Translations under genes and position numbers: made by a program
In this document: positions 11,496-20,015 of the stretch, piece after piece
How the letters are laid out: the number at the start of each line of letters is the position of its first letter
How positions within the stretch are numbered: position 1 is the first letter of the stretch
Notes under the pieces: generated by a model
Databases searched by the model: none
Told to the model about the DNA's origin: nothing
What the model saw: only the letters and a program-made list of their open reading frames with translations
Assembly (NCBI GenBank): GCA_014193315.1
Contig: BJHS01000001.1
Location: forward strand, 62,001 to 126,000
Direction of reading: 5' to 3'
Source: Verrucomicrobiota bacterium
Lineage (GTDB): Bacteria; Verrucomicrobiota; Verrucomicrobiia; Opitutales; UBA953
DNA: 64,000 nt

Positions 11496-11526
11496 CTCAC
11501 CCGCAACCGTCCAGCCCTGCGGTGAG
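11496..11526 (-). promoter_or_regulatory. Hairpin in gcvP 5' leader (CTCACCGCA / TGCGGGTGAG, one bulge)
   Basis: 9-bp stem, 12-nt loop, between putative promoter and gcvP start. Confidence 0.4.
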
Positions 11527-11661
11527 GGGGTATTAGAGGGGGCGGATTTGCCTATAAGCAAAGGACGCTATCGGCGGCCGCATAAGACCGAAACCACTCG
11601 AGTGTGAATAACTCGCGGGTGCGGATTTGCCACGAAAGGGGCGAGGGCCTACTTTGTGGCG

Positions 11662-12303
11662 ATGACCCGCCAAGACCGAGCCGACTTCGTCGCCCGAACC
11701 TTGGCGAAGCTCTACCCCGCGACCCCGATCCCGTTGGACCACACGGATGCCTTCACCTTGTTGGTCGCGGTGGTGCTGTCGGCGCAGTGCACGGATAAGA
11801 AGGTCAACGAAGTCACCCCAGCCTTGTTCGCCGTCGCGGGTACGCCCGCGAAGATGGCCGCGATGCCGGTTGATCGGGTGCTAGGTTTGATCCGACAGCT
11901 CGGCCTCGCCCCGCAGAAATCCAAGGCCCTGGTCGGTCTGGGCAAGATGCTCATGGCCAAGCACGGCGGGCAGGTTCCCCGGACCTTCGAGGAACTGGAG
12001 GAGCTGCCGGGCGTCGGCCACAAGACCGCCTCCGTGGTGATGGCGCAGGCCTTCGGCGTCCCGGCCTTCCCGGTGGATACCCATATTCATCGCCTCGCGA
12101 AGCGTTGGAAGCTCAGCCCCGGCAAGTCCGTCGAGCAGGTCGAACGCGACCTCAAGAAAGTCTTCCCGGAGAACAGCTGGAATAAACTCCACCTCCGCAT
12201 CATCTTCTTCGGCCGCGAGCACTGCACCGCGCGCGGTTGCGACGGGAAGACGTGTGGGATTTGTGGGGAGTTGAAGGAGAGGGCAAAAAGGAGTGCAGAG
12301 TGA
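11662..12303 (+). CDS. nth: Endonuclease III family DNA glycosylase/AP lyase
   Basis: LLVAVVLSAQCTDKKVN, ELPGVGHKTASVVMAQAFGVPAFPVDTHIHRLAKR (HhH-GPD). Confidence 0.92.
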   Translation: MTRQDRADFVARTLAKLYPATPIPLDHTDAFTLLVAVVLSAQCTDKKVNEVTPALFAVAGTPAKMAAMPVDRVLGLIRQLGLAPQKSKALVGLGKMLMAKHGGQVPRTFEELEELPGVGHKTASVVMAQAFGVPAFPVDTHIHRLAKRWKLSPGKSVEQVERDLKKVFPENSWNKLHLRIIFFGREHCTARGCDGKTCGICGELKERAKRSAE

Positions 12304-12309
12304 GGAGTA

Positions 12310-12335
12310 CAGAGTGCGGAGTGCGGATTACGGAG
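12310..12335 (+). repeat. Left terminal repeat of four-helix-bundle cassette
   Basis: CAGAGTGCGGAGTGCGGATTACGGAG; 22/26 match to reverse complement of 12914-12939; local degenerate GAGTRC repeats from ~12290. Confidence 0.7.
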
Positions 12336-12361
12336 CACGTAGGGGTTACGCTGCGTGGATT

Positions 12362-12774
12362 TCAGCGCGGCGGCCTTGGTTTCGGAATAGTTTCGTGTTC
12401 TTCCTTCTGCTTTCGATAGTGAATAAGTCCGCCGATGAGACGTCCAACTACCATGGCTTGCTTCATCAGGCGTCGGCCGTCTGCATCTGACAGGAGCTTC
12501 ACGCTAAGGCAGACTTCAATCTGCGTCTCTAGTTCGCATAGCGAGCCTCGGGCGATGTAGAGAAAACGAAGTGAGTCCTTGTTCGATCCTCGGCCATTAC
12601 CCTCGGCGATATTGGATGGGACTGAAATGGCCGACCAACGTATCTGGTCAGCAACCCCCGGTCGATGCCGTCCTTCTGGTGCTTGCAAACCTCGTAGATC
12701 TGGATGGCCAAGGTCTTGGCCTCTTGCCAGGCAAGCAGACGTCGATGCGTTGGTCCTTCCGTTTTATTCTCCAC
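12362..12774 (-). pseudogene. Four-helix-bundle protein (23S rRNA IVP / S23-like), frameshifted
   Basis: N-part LLAWQEAKTLAIQIYEVCKHQKDGIDRG (ORF 12529..12774) and C-part ADQIRWSAISVPSNIAEGNGRGSNKDSLRFLYIARGSLCELETQIEV (ORF 12362..12688) lie in different frames, meeting at a G5 run (C5 at 12655-12659 on +). Confidence 0.8.
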
Positions 12775-12913
12775 TGCCCCATGGCTGCTTTCCGTGGCAG
12801 TAAGGTCGACGGTGGAAATGCCTTAGCCAACAGTCGGTGAAGGGTTCAGGCCGGGAAATGCAGTCTGTGGGGTATTCAACGCCAGACCTTCCCGGCAGGG
12901 ACCAAGTTCCTCC

Positions 12914-12939
12914 CTCTGTAATCCGTACTCTGAACTCTG
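12914..12939 (-). repeat. Right terminal repeat of four-helix-bundle cassette
   Basis: Reverse complement CAGAGTTCAGAGTACGGATTACAGAG pairs with 12310-12335. Confidence 0.7.
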
Positions 12940-12949
12940 GGTGATTCAC

Positions 12950-13390
12950 TTACCCCACCAACTTCTCGTGCTTCTCCCTGAATTCGTCGCTCCAGGCCGC
13001 CGGCTGGTGGGTCGTGCCGTCCATGCGGCAGACCGTGCGGGAGGCCTTGGCATAAAGGATGGCGTGATCCGGGCTCCGGAACTCGACATCCACCGTCAGG
13101 CCAGCGGCGCGGACTTTGCGGACACTGAGAATCAGCTTCACGTCGCACTCTGGGCGGATGGCGACGAGGTAGTGCAGTTCGATATCGCGGACTACTACGT
13201 AGACATCTGGCGCCACGGCGGGGTCGATCGTGTCTTTGCCCATCAAGGCGATGAACATCACCTTCTGTGCACGTTCCATCATGAGCACATAGTGCGAGTG
13301 ATGGAGGATCCCGAGACCGTCGGTCTGGTCGAACCAAGTCCGGATGGTCACGTGGAAAGTTTTATCAGGCTGGAGTCCGTCGGCGGGCAT
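12950..13390 (-). CDS. YbgC/4HBT-like acyl-CoA thioesterase
   Basis: Hotdog-type sequence FDQTDGLGILHHSHYVLMMERA; start taken at MPADGLQ. Confidence 0.7.
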   Translation of the reverse strand: MPADGLQPDKTFHVTIRTWFDQTDGLGILHHSHYVLMMERAQKVMFIALMGKDTIDPAVAPDVYVVVRDIELHYLVAIRPECDVKLILSVRKVRAAGLTVDVEFRSPDHAILYAKASRTVCRMDGTTHQPAAWSDEFREKHEKLVG

Positions 13391-13437
13391 GCGGGGTACC
13401 TTGGGGGAAAGGCCCCGTCGTGCAAGCATCCCGCGTG

Positions 13438-13536
13438 AAAAGGGGTCAGGCCGTTAGTGAGGCAGGCTGTTAGTTTAAACGCCATTTTCGAGCCTCCAAA
13501 CTAACAGGTAGGCCCGCGAACGGCCTGACCCCTTTT
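13438..13536. repeat. REP/BIME-like palindromic element
   Basis: AAAAGGGGTCAGGCCGTT (13438-13455) pairs perfectly with AACGGCCTGACCCCTTTT (13519-13536); inner stem CTGTTAGTTT (13467-13476) / AAACTAACAG (13498-13507). Confidence 0.88.
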
Positions 13537-13591
13537 ATGGGGTGTTTGTCCGTGGTCTTGTTTTCAGCACTGGAAACCTTAATCAAACTGC

Positions 13592-14119
13592 ATGCTGGTC
13601 ATCCACGGACACTACAAGTTCTTCCCTAAGAGGGTCGCCTGTAAGAATGCTTGGTGCACCTCGTGCGAGGATGAGACGCTGGCCGTCGGGACACGCCGCA
13701 TCCTTTTTCTGCATCTATTCTTCATCCCCATGCTCCCGATTGGGACCATGACCACCTGGATCTGCGGCCATTGTCAGGGCGATGTCGACGCTCGCCGTCC
13801 AGTCCGGTCTTGGATCGCGGGTTGCGGGATCATGGGCGGCACTTTCTTCGTCCTGCTTGCCCTCGCGGGTATCCTGGGGGCGGTCTTGTCCGAGAAGCGT
13901 CAGCTCGATTGGACCGATCCCCTGCCGTTCCTCGTTTTGGGTCTGGTGATGATCTGCGGCTTTCTCTGGGAGCGCTGCCGGGCCCAGCGGGGCTACGAGG
14001 CCGCGGCCAAGCAGGTCGAGCCGTTGGCAGGGGATGCCTGTCCGCTCTGCGGTCAGCAGGTCCTATTGTTGGGCAAGCCCCGCTGCGAGGCCTGCGAGGT
14101 GGACATCATTACCCGCTAA
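13592..14119 (+). CDS. Zinc-ribbon-containing membrane protein, hypothetical
   Basis: CKNAWCTSCED, CGHC, CPLCGQQV...CEAC motifs with two TM helices. Confidence 0.6.
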   Translation: MLVIHGHYKFFPKRVACKNAWCTSCEDETLAVGTRRILFLHLFFIPMLPIGTMTTWICGHCQGDVDARRPVRSWIAGCGIMGGTFFVLLALAGILGAVLSEKRQLDWTDPLPFLVLGLVMICGFLWERCRAQRGYEAAAKQVEPLAGDACPLCGQQVLLLGKPRCEACEVDIITR

Positions 14120-14146
14120 AGTCCCGGACGACGGGCTCGGTGCGGG

Positions 14147-15145
14147 TCAGCCTTTGGCTCGGAACGTCGCCGCGAGGCGGTCGAGCTCGGTCCAGGTGTC
14201 GACGGCGGGCTTGAGCCCGAGGTCGCGGTGCGCGGCGGAGACGTCGAACCAGTGGTCCTTGGCGAGCTCAACGGCGACGAAGCGGGTCATGGGCGGCTCA
14301 CCTTTGAGCGGGAGCAGTGTCCAGAGGCCTTCCATCAGCGCACCGAGCGCGTAGGCGCGGCGGAGTGGCATCCGCTTGGTGATGGGCAGGAGGCCGGCCC
14401 CGACGACGAGGCGGTTGATGAAGTCCCAGAGCTTCACGGGTTGGCCCTGGGAGAGGAAGTAGGCCTTGCCATTGGCGCGACCGGCGAGGAGCGCGTCCAG
14501 CGCACCGAGGTGGGCGTTCGCCGCGGTGTCGACGTGCGTGACGTCGACCAGGTTTGCCCCGTCACCCACGATGCGCAGTTTACCGGCGCGGGCAGCGGCA
14601 AGGACGCGGGGGAAGAGGTGGTGGTCGCCCGGGCCCCAGATGAGGTGTGGGCGGAGCGCACAGACCTTGAGCCTCTCCGAGGCGGCCTCGAGGGCGCGGC
14701 GCTCGGCGGTGGCCTTCGTCTCGGCGTAGGCGCAGAGGAACTCCGTGCCGTAGGGGAGGGACTCATCGGCCCCGCGAAAGGACTCGCCGTTGAAGACCAC
14801 GCTCGGGGTACTTGTGTAGACCAAGGCCGTGACGCCGTGGTCGCGGCAGGCCTGCACGACGGTTTCCGTTCCCGTGATGTTGCTGCGCACGTAATCCTCC
14901 CACTTCCCCCAGACCCCGGCCTTGGCCGCGACGTGGAAGACGTAGTCGCAACCTTTGACGGCGGCGGTCAGCATCGCGGCGTCGGCGAGGTCGCCCCGGT
15001 GGAACTCCACTCGCGCGGCCAAGTCAGTCGCCAAGGCCGAGCGACCGTAGACGCGCACCGTGTAGCCGCGGGTGAGGCAGCGCTCCACCACGGCGCGCCC
15101 GAGGAAGCCGCCGCCACCGGTTACGAGAACGGTAGGGTGGCTCAT
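14147..15145 (-). CDS. oleD: OleD-like NAD-dependent epimerase / 3-beta-HSD-family reductase
   Basis: VLVTGGGGFLGRAVVERC, HVAAKAGVWGKWEDY, YTSTPSVVFNGE; ATGA overlap with upstream oleC. Confidence 0.75.
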   Translation of the reverse strand: MSHPTVLVTGGGGFLGRAVVERCLTRGYTVRVYGRSALATDLAARVEFHRGDLADAAMLTAAVKGCDYVFHVAAKAGVWGKWEDYVRSNITGTETVVQACRDHGVTALVYTSTPSVVFNGESFRGADESLPYGTEFLCAYAETKATAERRALEAASERLKVCALRPHLIWGPGDHHLFPRVLAAARAGKLRIVGDGANLVDVTHVDTAANAHLGALDALLAGRANGKAYFLSQGQPVKLWDFINRLVVGAGLLPITKRMPLRRAYALGALMEGLWTLLPLKGEPPMTRFVAVELAKDHWFDVSAAHRDLGLKPAVDTWTELDRLAATFRAKG

Positions 15146-16824
15146 CGGCGGAAAAGGCGCAAGGGGTTCAGTCGCTCCACCTGAAGGCGTTCCGTCCATT
15201 CCTTGGCGAGGCGGAGCCGGTGGATCTTGGCGTTGTGGCGCACGTCGACCGGCAACTTCAGTTGGAAGAGGAAAGTCTCCACGCGTGCTGCCGATGGGTT
15301 GCCCTCGGCGCAGGCGCGCAGCTGGGCGATGAACTGTTCGCGCTCCCCGCCGTCGGCGGGGAAGCGTCCGGCGCGGGGCTCCACGACCAAGGCGGGGATG
15401 AGAGGTGCCTTGGTCCCCAGTCCGATCAGGGCGCAACGTGCCACGTCGGGGTGGGCGCGGAATGCCGGCTCCACCGCCTCCGTGCAAAGATCGCCGGCCT
15501 TCGTGCGCACTTTCTCCGCGCGTCGACCCAAGAAACGCAGCAACCCATCGCTGCCCAGCGCACCGAGGTCGCCCATGCGGTGCCAGACGCGCGTCCCGTC
15601 CGCGATCTTGGCTAGGCTGGTCGCCTGGGGAAGTCCGTGGTAAGTGCGGGTGACGCTAGGTCCGGTCGCGATGATCTCCCCGATTTCGCCAGGGGCACAG
15701 GCGGTCGTCTCGGCCAAGGAGGCCAGCGACTTGCCGACCTCGCGAATGATGCGGATCTCCACGCCGACCACGGGACGGCCGATGCACGTGCCTTCCCCGC
15801 GGCGAGCGGTGGCGCGGTGGGTGGAGAGTAGCTCTCCCGCCTCGATCGTCGTGACCGGCAGGCATTCCGTGGCGCCGTAGGGCGTGTGGATCTGCGCTTG
15901 CGGCGCGACCCGACGCATCTGCTCCAGTAAGCCCGCGGGCACCGGGGCACCGGCGATGAGCACTCGTCGCAACGACGGTAGTTTAAGGCCGCGCCGTTCG
16001 CAGTGGTCGGCCAAGCGCCCCCAGATCGCCGGCGAACCGAAGGAATTCGTCACCTTCTCCGATAGGAGGGCCGATACGATCGGTGCCGGGTCGGCGGCCG
16101 CGGGGCGCGACGGGTCGAGGAGCGGCGTGACTGTAGTCATGCGCAGGGCGGGGTTGAAGAGCGCGAAGAGCGGCAGCATCGGCATGTCGACCTCGCCGGC
16201 CTGGATCGCGTAGGTGCGGCGGATCAGCTCGATCTGCGCGTCGAACATCCCGTGCGTGTAGTCGACGCCCTTGGGCGCACCCGTGGAGCCAGAGGTGAAG
16301 AGAATCGCGGCCGGGGAGTCGGCCGTGACCTCCGTCAGCGGGCGCGGTTCGGCGGAGGCGCATTGCTCCCGGAGGAGTCGCCATTTCGTCGTCCCGACCT
16401 TGATGCGGGTGCGCAGCGAGCGGAAGGCCGGCAAGGGGAGCCGGCTTAGCCAAATCGCGGTGCGGACGCCGACCACGGCCTCGGGCTGGGTGTGGCGCAC
16501 GCAGCGCAGGAAGGCGCCCCATCCCATCCCTGGATCGATCGCGACGGGGATCGCGCCGAGTTTGAGCAAGCCGAACATCGCCACGATGAGGTCGTGCCCT
16601 GGGCGCACGGCCAGCAATGTCCGGGTGCCCAGGGCGATGCCTTCGGCATGGAAAATCCGGGCAGCGGCGTCGCTTTCTTGGTCCAGCCGGCGGAACGAGC
16701 AGCGGGCATGGACGACCTTGCCATCCGGGCCGACCGAGAGGGGGGCGAGCGTCGCCAGGGCGTCGGGCTGTTCCCGCGCGGCTTGGCGCAGGTGACGGGC
16801 GACATTGCTTCCGGGGACGATCAT
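15142..16824 (-). CDS. oleC: OleC-like AMP-dependent synthetase (beta-lactone synthetase family)
   Basis: ILFTSGSTGAPKGVDYTHGMFDAQIE, MLPLFALFNPALRMTTV, NSFGSPAIWGRL, IHTPYGATECLPV. Confidence 0.8.
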   Translation of the reverse strand: MIVPGSNVARHLRQAAREQPDALATLAPLSVGPDGKVVHARCSFRRLDQESDAAARIFHAEGIALGTRTLLAVRPGHDLIVAMFGLLKLGAIPVAIDPGMGWGAFLRCVRHTQPEAVVGVRTAIWLSRLPLPAFRSLRTRIKVGTTKWRLLREQCASAEPRPLTEVTADSPAAILFTSGSTGAPKGVDYTHGMFDAQIELIRRTYAIQAGEVDMPMLPLFALFNPALRMTTVTPLLDPSRPAAADPAPIVSALLSEKVTNSFGSPAIWGRLADHCERRGLKLPSLRRVLIAGAPVPAGLLEQMRRVAPQAQIHTPYGATECLPVTTIEAGELLSTHRATARRGEGTCIGRPVVGVEIRIIREVGKSLASLAETTACAPGEIGEIIATGPSVTRTYHGLPQATSLAKIADGTRVWHRMGDLGALGSDGLLRFLGRRAEKVRTKAGDLCTEAVEPAFRAHPDVARCALIGLGTKAPLIPALVVEPRAGRFPADGGEREQFIAQLRACAEGNPSAARVETFLFQLKLPVDVRHNAKIHRLRLAKEWTERLQVERLNPLRLFRR

Positions 16825-16837
16825 GAGCCTGAAATGA

Positions 16838-16861
16838 AGAAGCCCCGAATCTGGGGCTTCT
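16838..16861 (-). terminator. Rho-independent terminator hairpin
   Basis: AGAAGCCCC-gaatct-GGGGCTTCT, perfect 9-bp stem, T-rich on minus strand; downstream of 16885..17148. Confidence 0.7.
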
Positions 16862-16884
16862 GCAAGGCTAGTCGACCGTCCGAC

Positions 16885-17148
16885 TTAGTAGTCGGTGATG
16901 GTGATCGCGCCCCAAAGGAGGGTGTAGCGGTCGCCGCTCGTCGTGCGACGGGTGAAAAGCTCGTTGGTGCTGAGGTGCATCGAAGCCTTGTTCATCGGGG
17001 CGTAGGAGGCCGGCTCCGTCTTGATGATGCCCAGGAAATTGTGGCTCGGTTCGAGGGAGACGCCCTTACCGTGGTTGGGGGTGTCGTAGGTGTTGCAGCC
17101 GACAAGGGCGGAGGCGGCGAGCAAAGAGGCGAGGGCGATCTGCTTCAT
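16885..17148 (-). CDS. Small putative lipoprotein, hypothetical
   Basis: Signal peptide with lipobox-like SALVGC. Confidence 0.6.
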   Translation of the reverse strand: MKQIALASLLAASALVGCNTYDTPNHGKGVSLEPSHNFLGIIKTEPASYAPMNKASMHLSTNELFTRRTTSGDRYTLLWGAITITDY

Positions 17149-17202
17149 GGTGGGGAGGTCGTGAGATTTGGCAGGGGGGAGAGGGGTGACAAGCCAGAAA
17201 CC

Positions 17203-18063
17203 TTACCCGTTCACCCATTGGTGCCACGCGGTCACCAATTCCGGACCCCGGAAGAACCAGAGGGCGCCGGCGGCGGCCATACTGGGGACGAAAGGCACGA
17301 CCCCGGCGTAGTCCTCCCCCTTGATGAATTTGGCCGAAATCAACCCGGGAAGGGCGGTAATCACCCCGATGACCGACCCGCCGAAGACGCAGAAAAGGGC
17401 ACCTTGCCAACCGCAGAAAGCACCGACCCCGGCACCTAAGATGATGTCGGCTTCGCCCATGGCCTCGCGGCCGGCCATGGCGGTACCGATGGTGCGGATC
17501 CACCAGACGATGGCCGTCCCGACCGCCACCCCGACCAGGCTGTCGGAAAGCGAAAGGACGCGGTCAAGGACCGGCATCCCGGGATTGCTCACATGCCCAT
17601 GCAGGGAGGGGATGAGTACCGAGAGGAAGATACCTGCGCCGACGAGGGTGAAGTTGGGGCCGTCCGGCACCGTCATGTCGTCGAGGTCGCAGCCGGCCAG
17701 CAGGACGAGCAAGGGGAGGAAGACAAACGCGGCCGCGGCCTTGGGGCCGGGAAGCAAGGTCCACGCCGAGACGAAGAGCAGGGCGGTGATCAGTTCGACC
17801 AATGGGTAGCGGACCGCGATCTCCCGGCCGCAGCAGCGGGCGCGGCCGCGCAGCACCAGCCAGCCGATCACGGGCAGGTTAAGCCAGCGTGGGATGGGTT
17901 GGCCACAGGCGCACCGCGAGGCCGGCGTCACGATCGACTCGCCTTTGGGTAGACGGTGGATGCAGACATTTAGGAAGCTGCCGACGCAGGCACCGAGGAG
18001 GCCGATGAGCACAGCCGCGCTACGCGGGTAGTCGGCGGAGAAGCGCTGCAGTTCGACAAGCAT
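17203..18063 (-). CDS. pilD: Prepilin peptidase (A24 family)
   Basis: GSFLNVCIHRLPKGESIVTPASRCACGQPIPRWLNLPVIGWL, GEADIILGAGVGAFCG. Confidence 0.9.
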   Translation of the reverse strand: MLVELQRFSADYPRSAAVLIGLLGACVGSFLNVCIHRLPKGESIVTPASRCACGQPIPRWLNLPVIGWLVLRGRARCCGREIAVRYPLVELITALLFVSAWTLLPGPKAAAAFVFLPLLVLLAGCDLDDMTVPDGPNFTLVGAGIFLSVLIPSLHGHVSNPGMPVLDRVLSLSDSLVGVAVGTAIVWWIRTIGTAMAGREAMGEADIILGAGVGAFCGWQGALFCVFGGSVIGVITALPGLISAKFIKGEDYAGVVPFVPSMAAAGALWFFRGPELVTAWHQWVNG

Positions 18064-18065
18064 GG

Positions 18066-18956
18066 TCAGGGGGTGATTTCGCCCAGCGCACGGCGCATGG
18101 GTTCGGCGGGAGGGAGGATGCCGGTCCAGAGACGGAAGGCGAGCGCTCCCTGCCAGCGGAGCATCGATCGACCATCGCAGCCCTCGGCTCCGGCGGCGCG
18201 GGCATCGCGCAGGAGGCGCGAGGGGGCGACCGCGTAGGTCGTATCAAAGACGAAGTGTCCGGGGTGTAGCGCGACCGTTCCCAGCGGCGACGGGTCGTCG
18301 GCCTTGAGCCCGAGCGTGGTGCAGTTCACGACGAGCGCCGCGGCCGGTAACGCCGTCAGCGCGTCGAGGCCCGCCCCGTGCGCGAGGGGGTCCGCGAGCG
18401 CGGCCGCCAGTTCGACGGCTTTGGCGGCGTCGCGATTATGGATCGTCAGCCGGGCGCAGCCCGCGTCGAGGCAGGCCGCCGCGACCGCGCGGGCGGCCCC
18501 ACCCGCGCCGAGCAGGACGACCGGGCGGCCTGCGACGGAGGCGCTGGTTTGCTCGCGCAACGCTTCGAGAAACCCTTGTCCGTCGGTGGTATGCCCCGCC
18601 CAGCCCGTCGCGGTCGCGACCAAGGTGTTCACGGATTCGGCCCGCCGAGCCTCCGGCGAGAGCGACTCAACGAGCGCGAGGGACGGGATCTTGTGCGGGA
18701 CGGTGAGGTTCAGGCCGGTGAAGCCAAGCGCATGCAATCGCACCAGGGCCGGCGCTAGTTCGGCGGCGGTGATGTGCAGGCGGTGGTAGCGCCACCCGGC
18801 TAGTTCGGGGTGGGTGGGTAGGAGCGCGGCGAGGGCGGCGCCGTGCATCGCCGGACTGAGCGAGTGGGCGATGGGGTCGCCGAGCACGCCGAGCTGCGGG
18901 CCGGCGAAACTCGCGGTGTCTAAGGACGCCAGCGTCAGGGTCTCAGGCGCGTTCAT
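18066..18956 (-). CDS. aroE: Shikimate dehydrogenase
   Basis: LGVLGDPIAHSLSPAMHGAAL, LNLTVPHKIPSL, VLLGAGGAARAVAAACLDAG. Confidence 0.93.
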   Translation of the reverse strand: MNAPETLTLASLDTASFAGPQLGVLGDPIAHSLSPAMHGAALAALLPTHPELAGWRYHRLHITAAELAPALVRLHALGFTGLNLTVPHKIPSLALVESLSPEARRAESVNTLVATATGWAGHTTDGQGFLEALREQTSASVAGRPVVLLGAGGAARAVAAACLDAGCARLTIHNRDAAKAVELAAALADPLAHGAGLDALTALPAAALVVNCTTLGLKADDPSPLGTVALHPGHFVFDTTYAVAPSRLLRDARAAGAEGCDGRSMLRWQGALAFRLWTGILPPAEPMRRALGEITP

Positions 18957-19788
18957 CGAGTTGCTCCAAGGCGTGGACGAATCCCAGGAAGAGCCGACTG
19001 CTCCGGTCGTCGCCCTGCGCTTCGTATTGCGAGACGAGGTTGCGGCAGCAACGGGCCAAGGTCTGTTCGACGGAGACCGGGCCGAGGAACGCTTCGTCCG
19101 CCGGCAACTGATTGTCGAGGAGCATGAGTTGGATCTCCGCGCGCGTCCGAAAGGCCCCGCCTTCGTAGCAGTCGATGTAGAGGGGTTCGCGGCCGCGGAA
19201 GACCCCGACCATGAAGCGTCCAGGCAAGCCGACCGGCTGCAAGGGGAGGCCCAGCCGGCGACCGACGAGCAGGAAGATGAGGCAGAGCGAGATGGGAATC
19301 CCGCGGCGGGTATGGATCACGCGCGAGAGCAGGGAGGAGGCCGGGGCGGAGAAACTTTCCTGCGCCCCCCGGTAGCCTTCTTCCCCGAAGACGACCCGGC
19401 AGAGTAGCCGACACTTGGCTCGGACGTCCAGCGGCTCGGCCATGAGCTCGCGGGTGCGGGCGGCCAGCCGATCCAGCTCTTCGGCGTAGGCTTGGGGGGG
19501 CAGGGAGGGGTGGGAGGCCCGTTCGAGCAGGAGGCAGGCTTCCTCGAGGTCGATCTCCCCGGCGCGGAGGTAGGCGAGGAATGACTGGGCCGCCGCATCG
19601 GTGGTGCGGAGGTTCGCGAGAAGCGATTGGGCGTGCGGCGCGAGCTTCGCCTTGGTCGCGACCTTTTCCAGCCACAGGATGCCCGCGGTCCCGGCGGCCT
19701 TGACCTGGGCAGCCACGGCTTGCCGGACGACCGGGGACGGGTCGTCGAGGAGGCGCTCGAGGGCTGCCAGCTGCGCATAAGGCGTCAT
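18943..19788 (-). CDS. SirB1-family transglutaminase-like protein
   Basis: LLSRVIHTRRGIPISLCLIFLLVGRRLGLPLQPVGLPGRFMV. Confidence 0.8.
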   Translation of the reverse strand: MTPYAQLAALERLLDDPSPVVRQAVAAQVKAAGTAGILWLEKVATKAKLAPHAQSLLANLRTTDAAAQSFLAYLRAGEIDLEEACLLLERASHPSLPPQAYAEELDRLAARTRELMAEPLDVRAKCRLLCRVVFGEEGYRGAQESFSAPASSLLSRVIHTRRGIPISLCLIFLLVGRRLGLPLQPVGLPGRFMVGVFRGREPLYIDCYEGGAFRTRAEIQLMLLDNQLPADEAFLGPVSVEQTLARCCRNLVSQYEAQGDDRSSRLFLGFVHALEQLDERA

Positions 19789-20015
19789 GCGTCCGATAGT
19801 TTACGTCCCGGTGCCCCCCGGGCAACACGGGACTGCGACCGCGAGTGGGTCAAGGTGGCGACAACTCGTCCCGCCGGCGACGCGCTGTCGCTCCCGTTGT
19901 CGCTTCAAAGTGGTCAGGAAGGGCGGGGTCCGCGGGGCGTGCACGCCATCCCTGCCCCCAAACGCCCTCGGGGATGCCTCTCGTCCTTTGGAACGGTTAC
20001 TGCAACCTGTCACCT

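Noticed and set aside
11459-11600. Glycine riboswitch upstream of gcvP
   Set aside because: No recognisable conserved aptamer segments; only hairpins seen
19789-20015. Heat-shock (CIRCE or sigma32-type) promoter before clpB
   Set aside because: No TTAGCACTC-N9-GAGTGCTAA and no good sigma32 -35/-10 pair found
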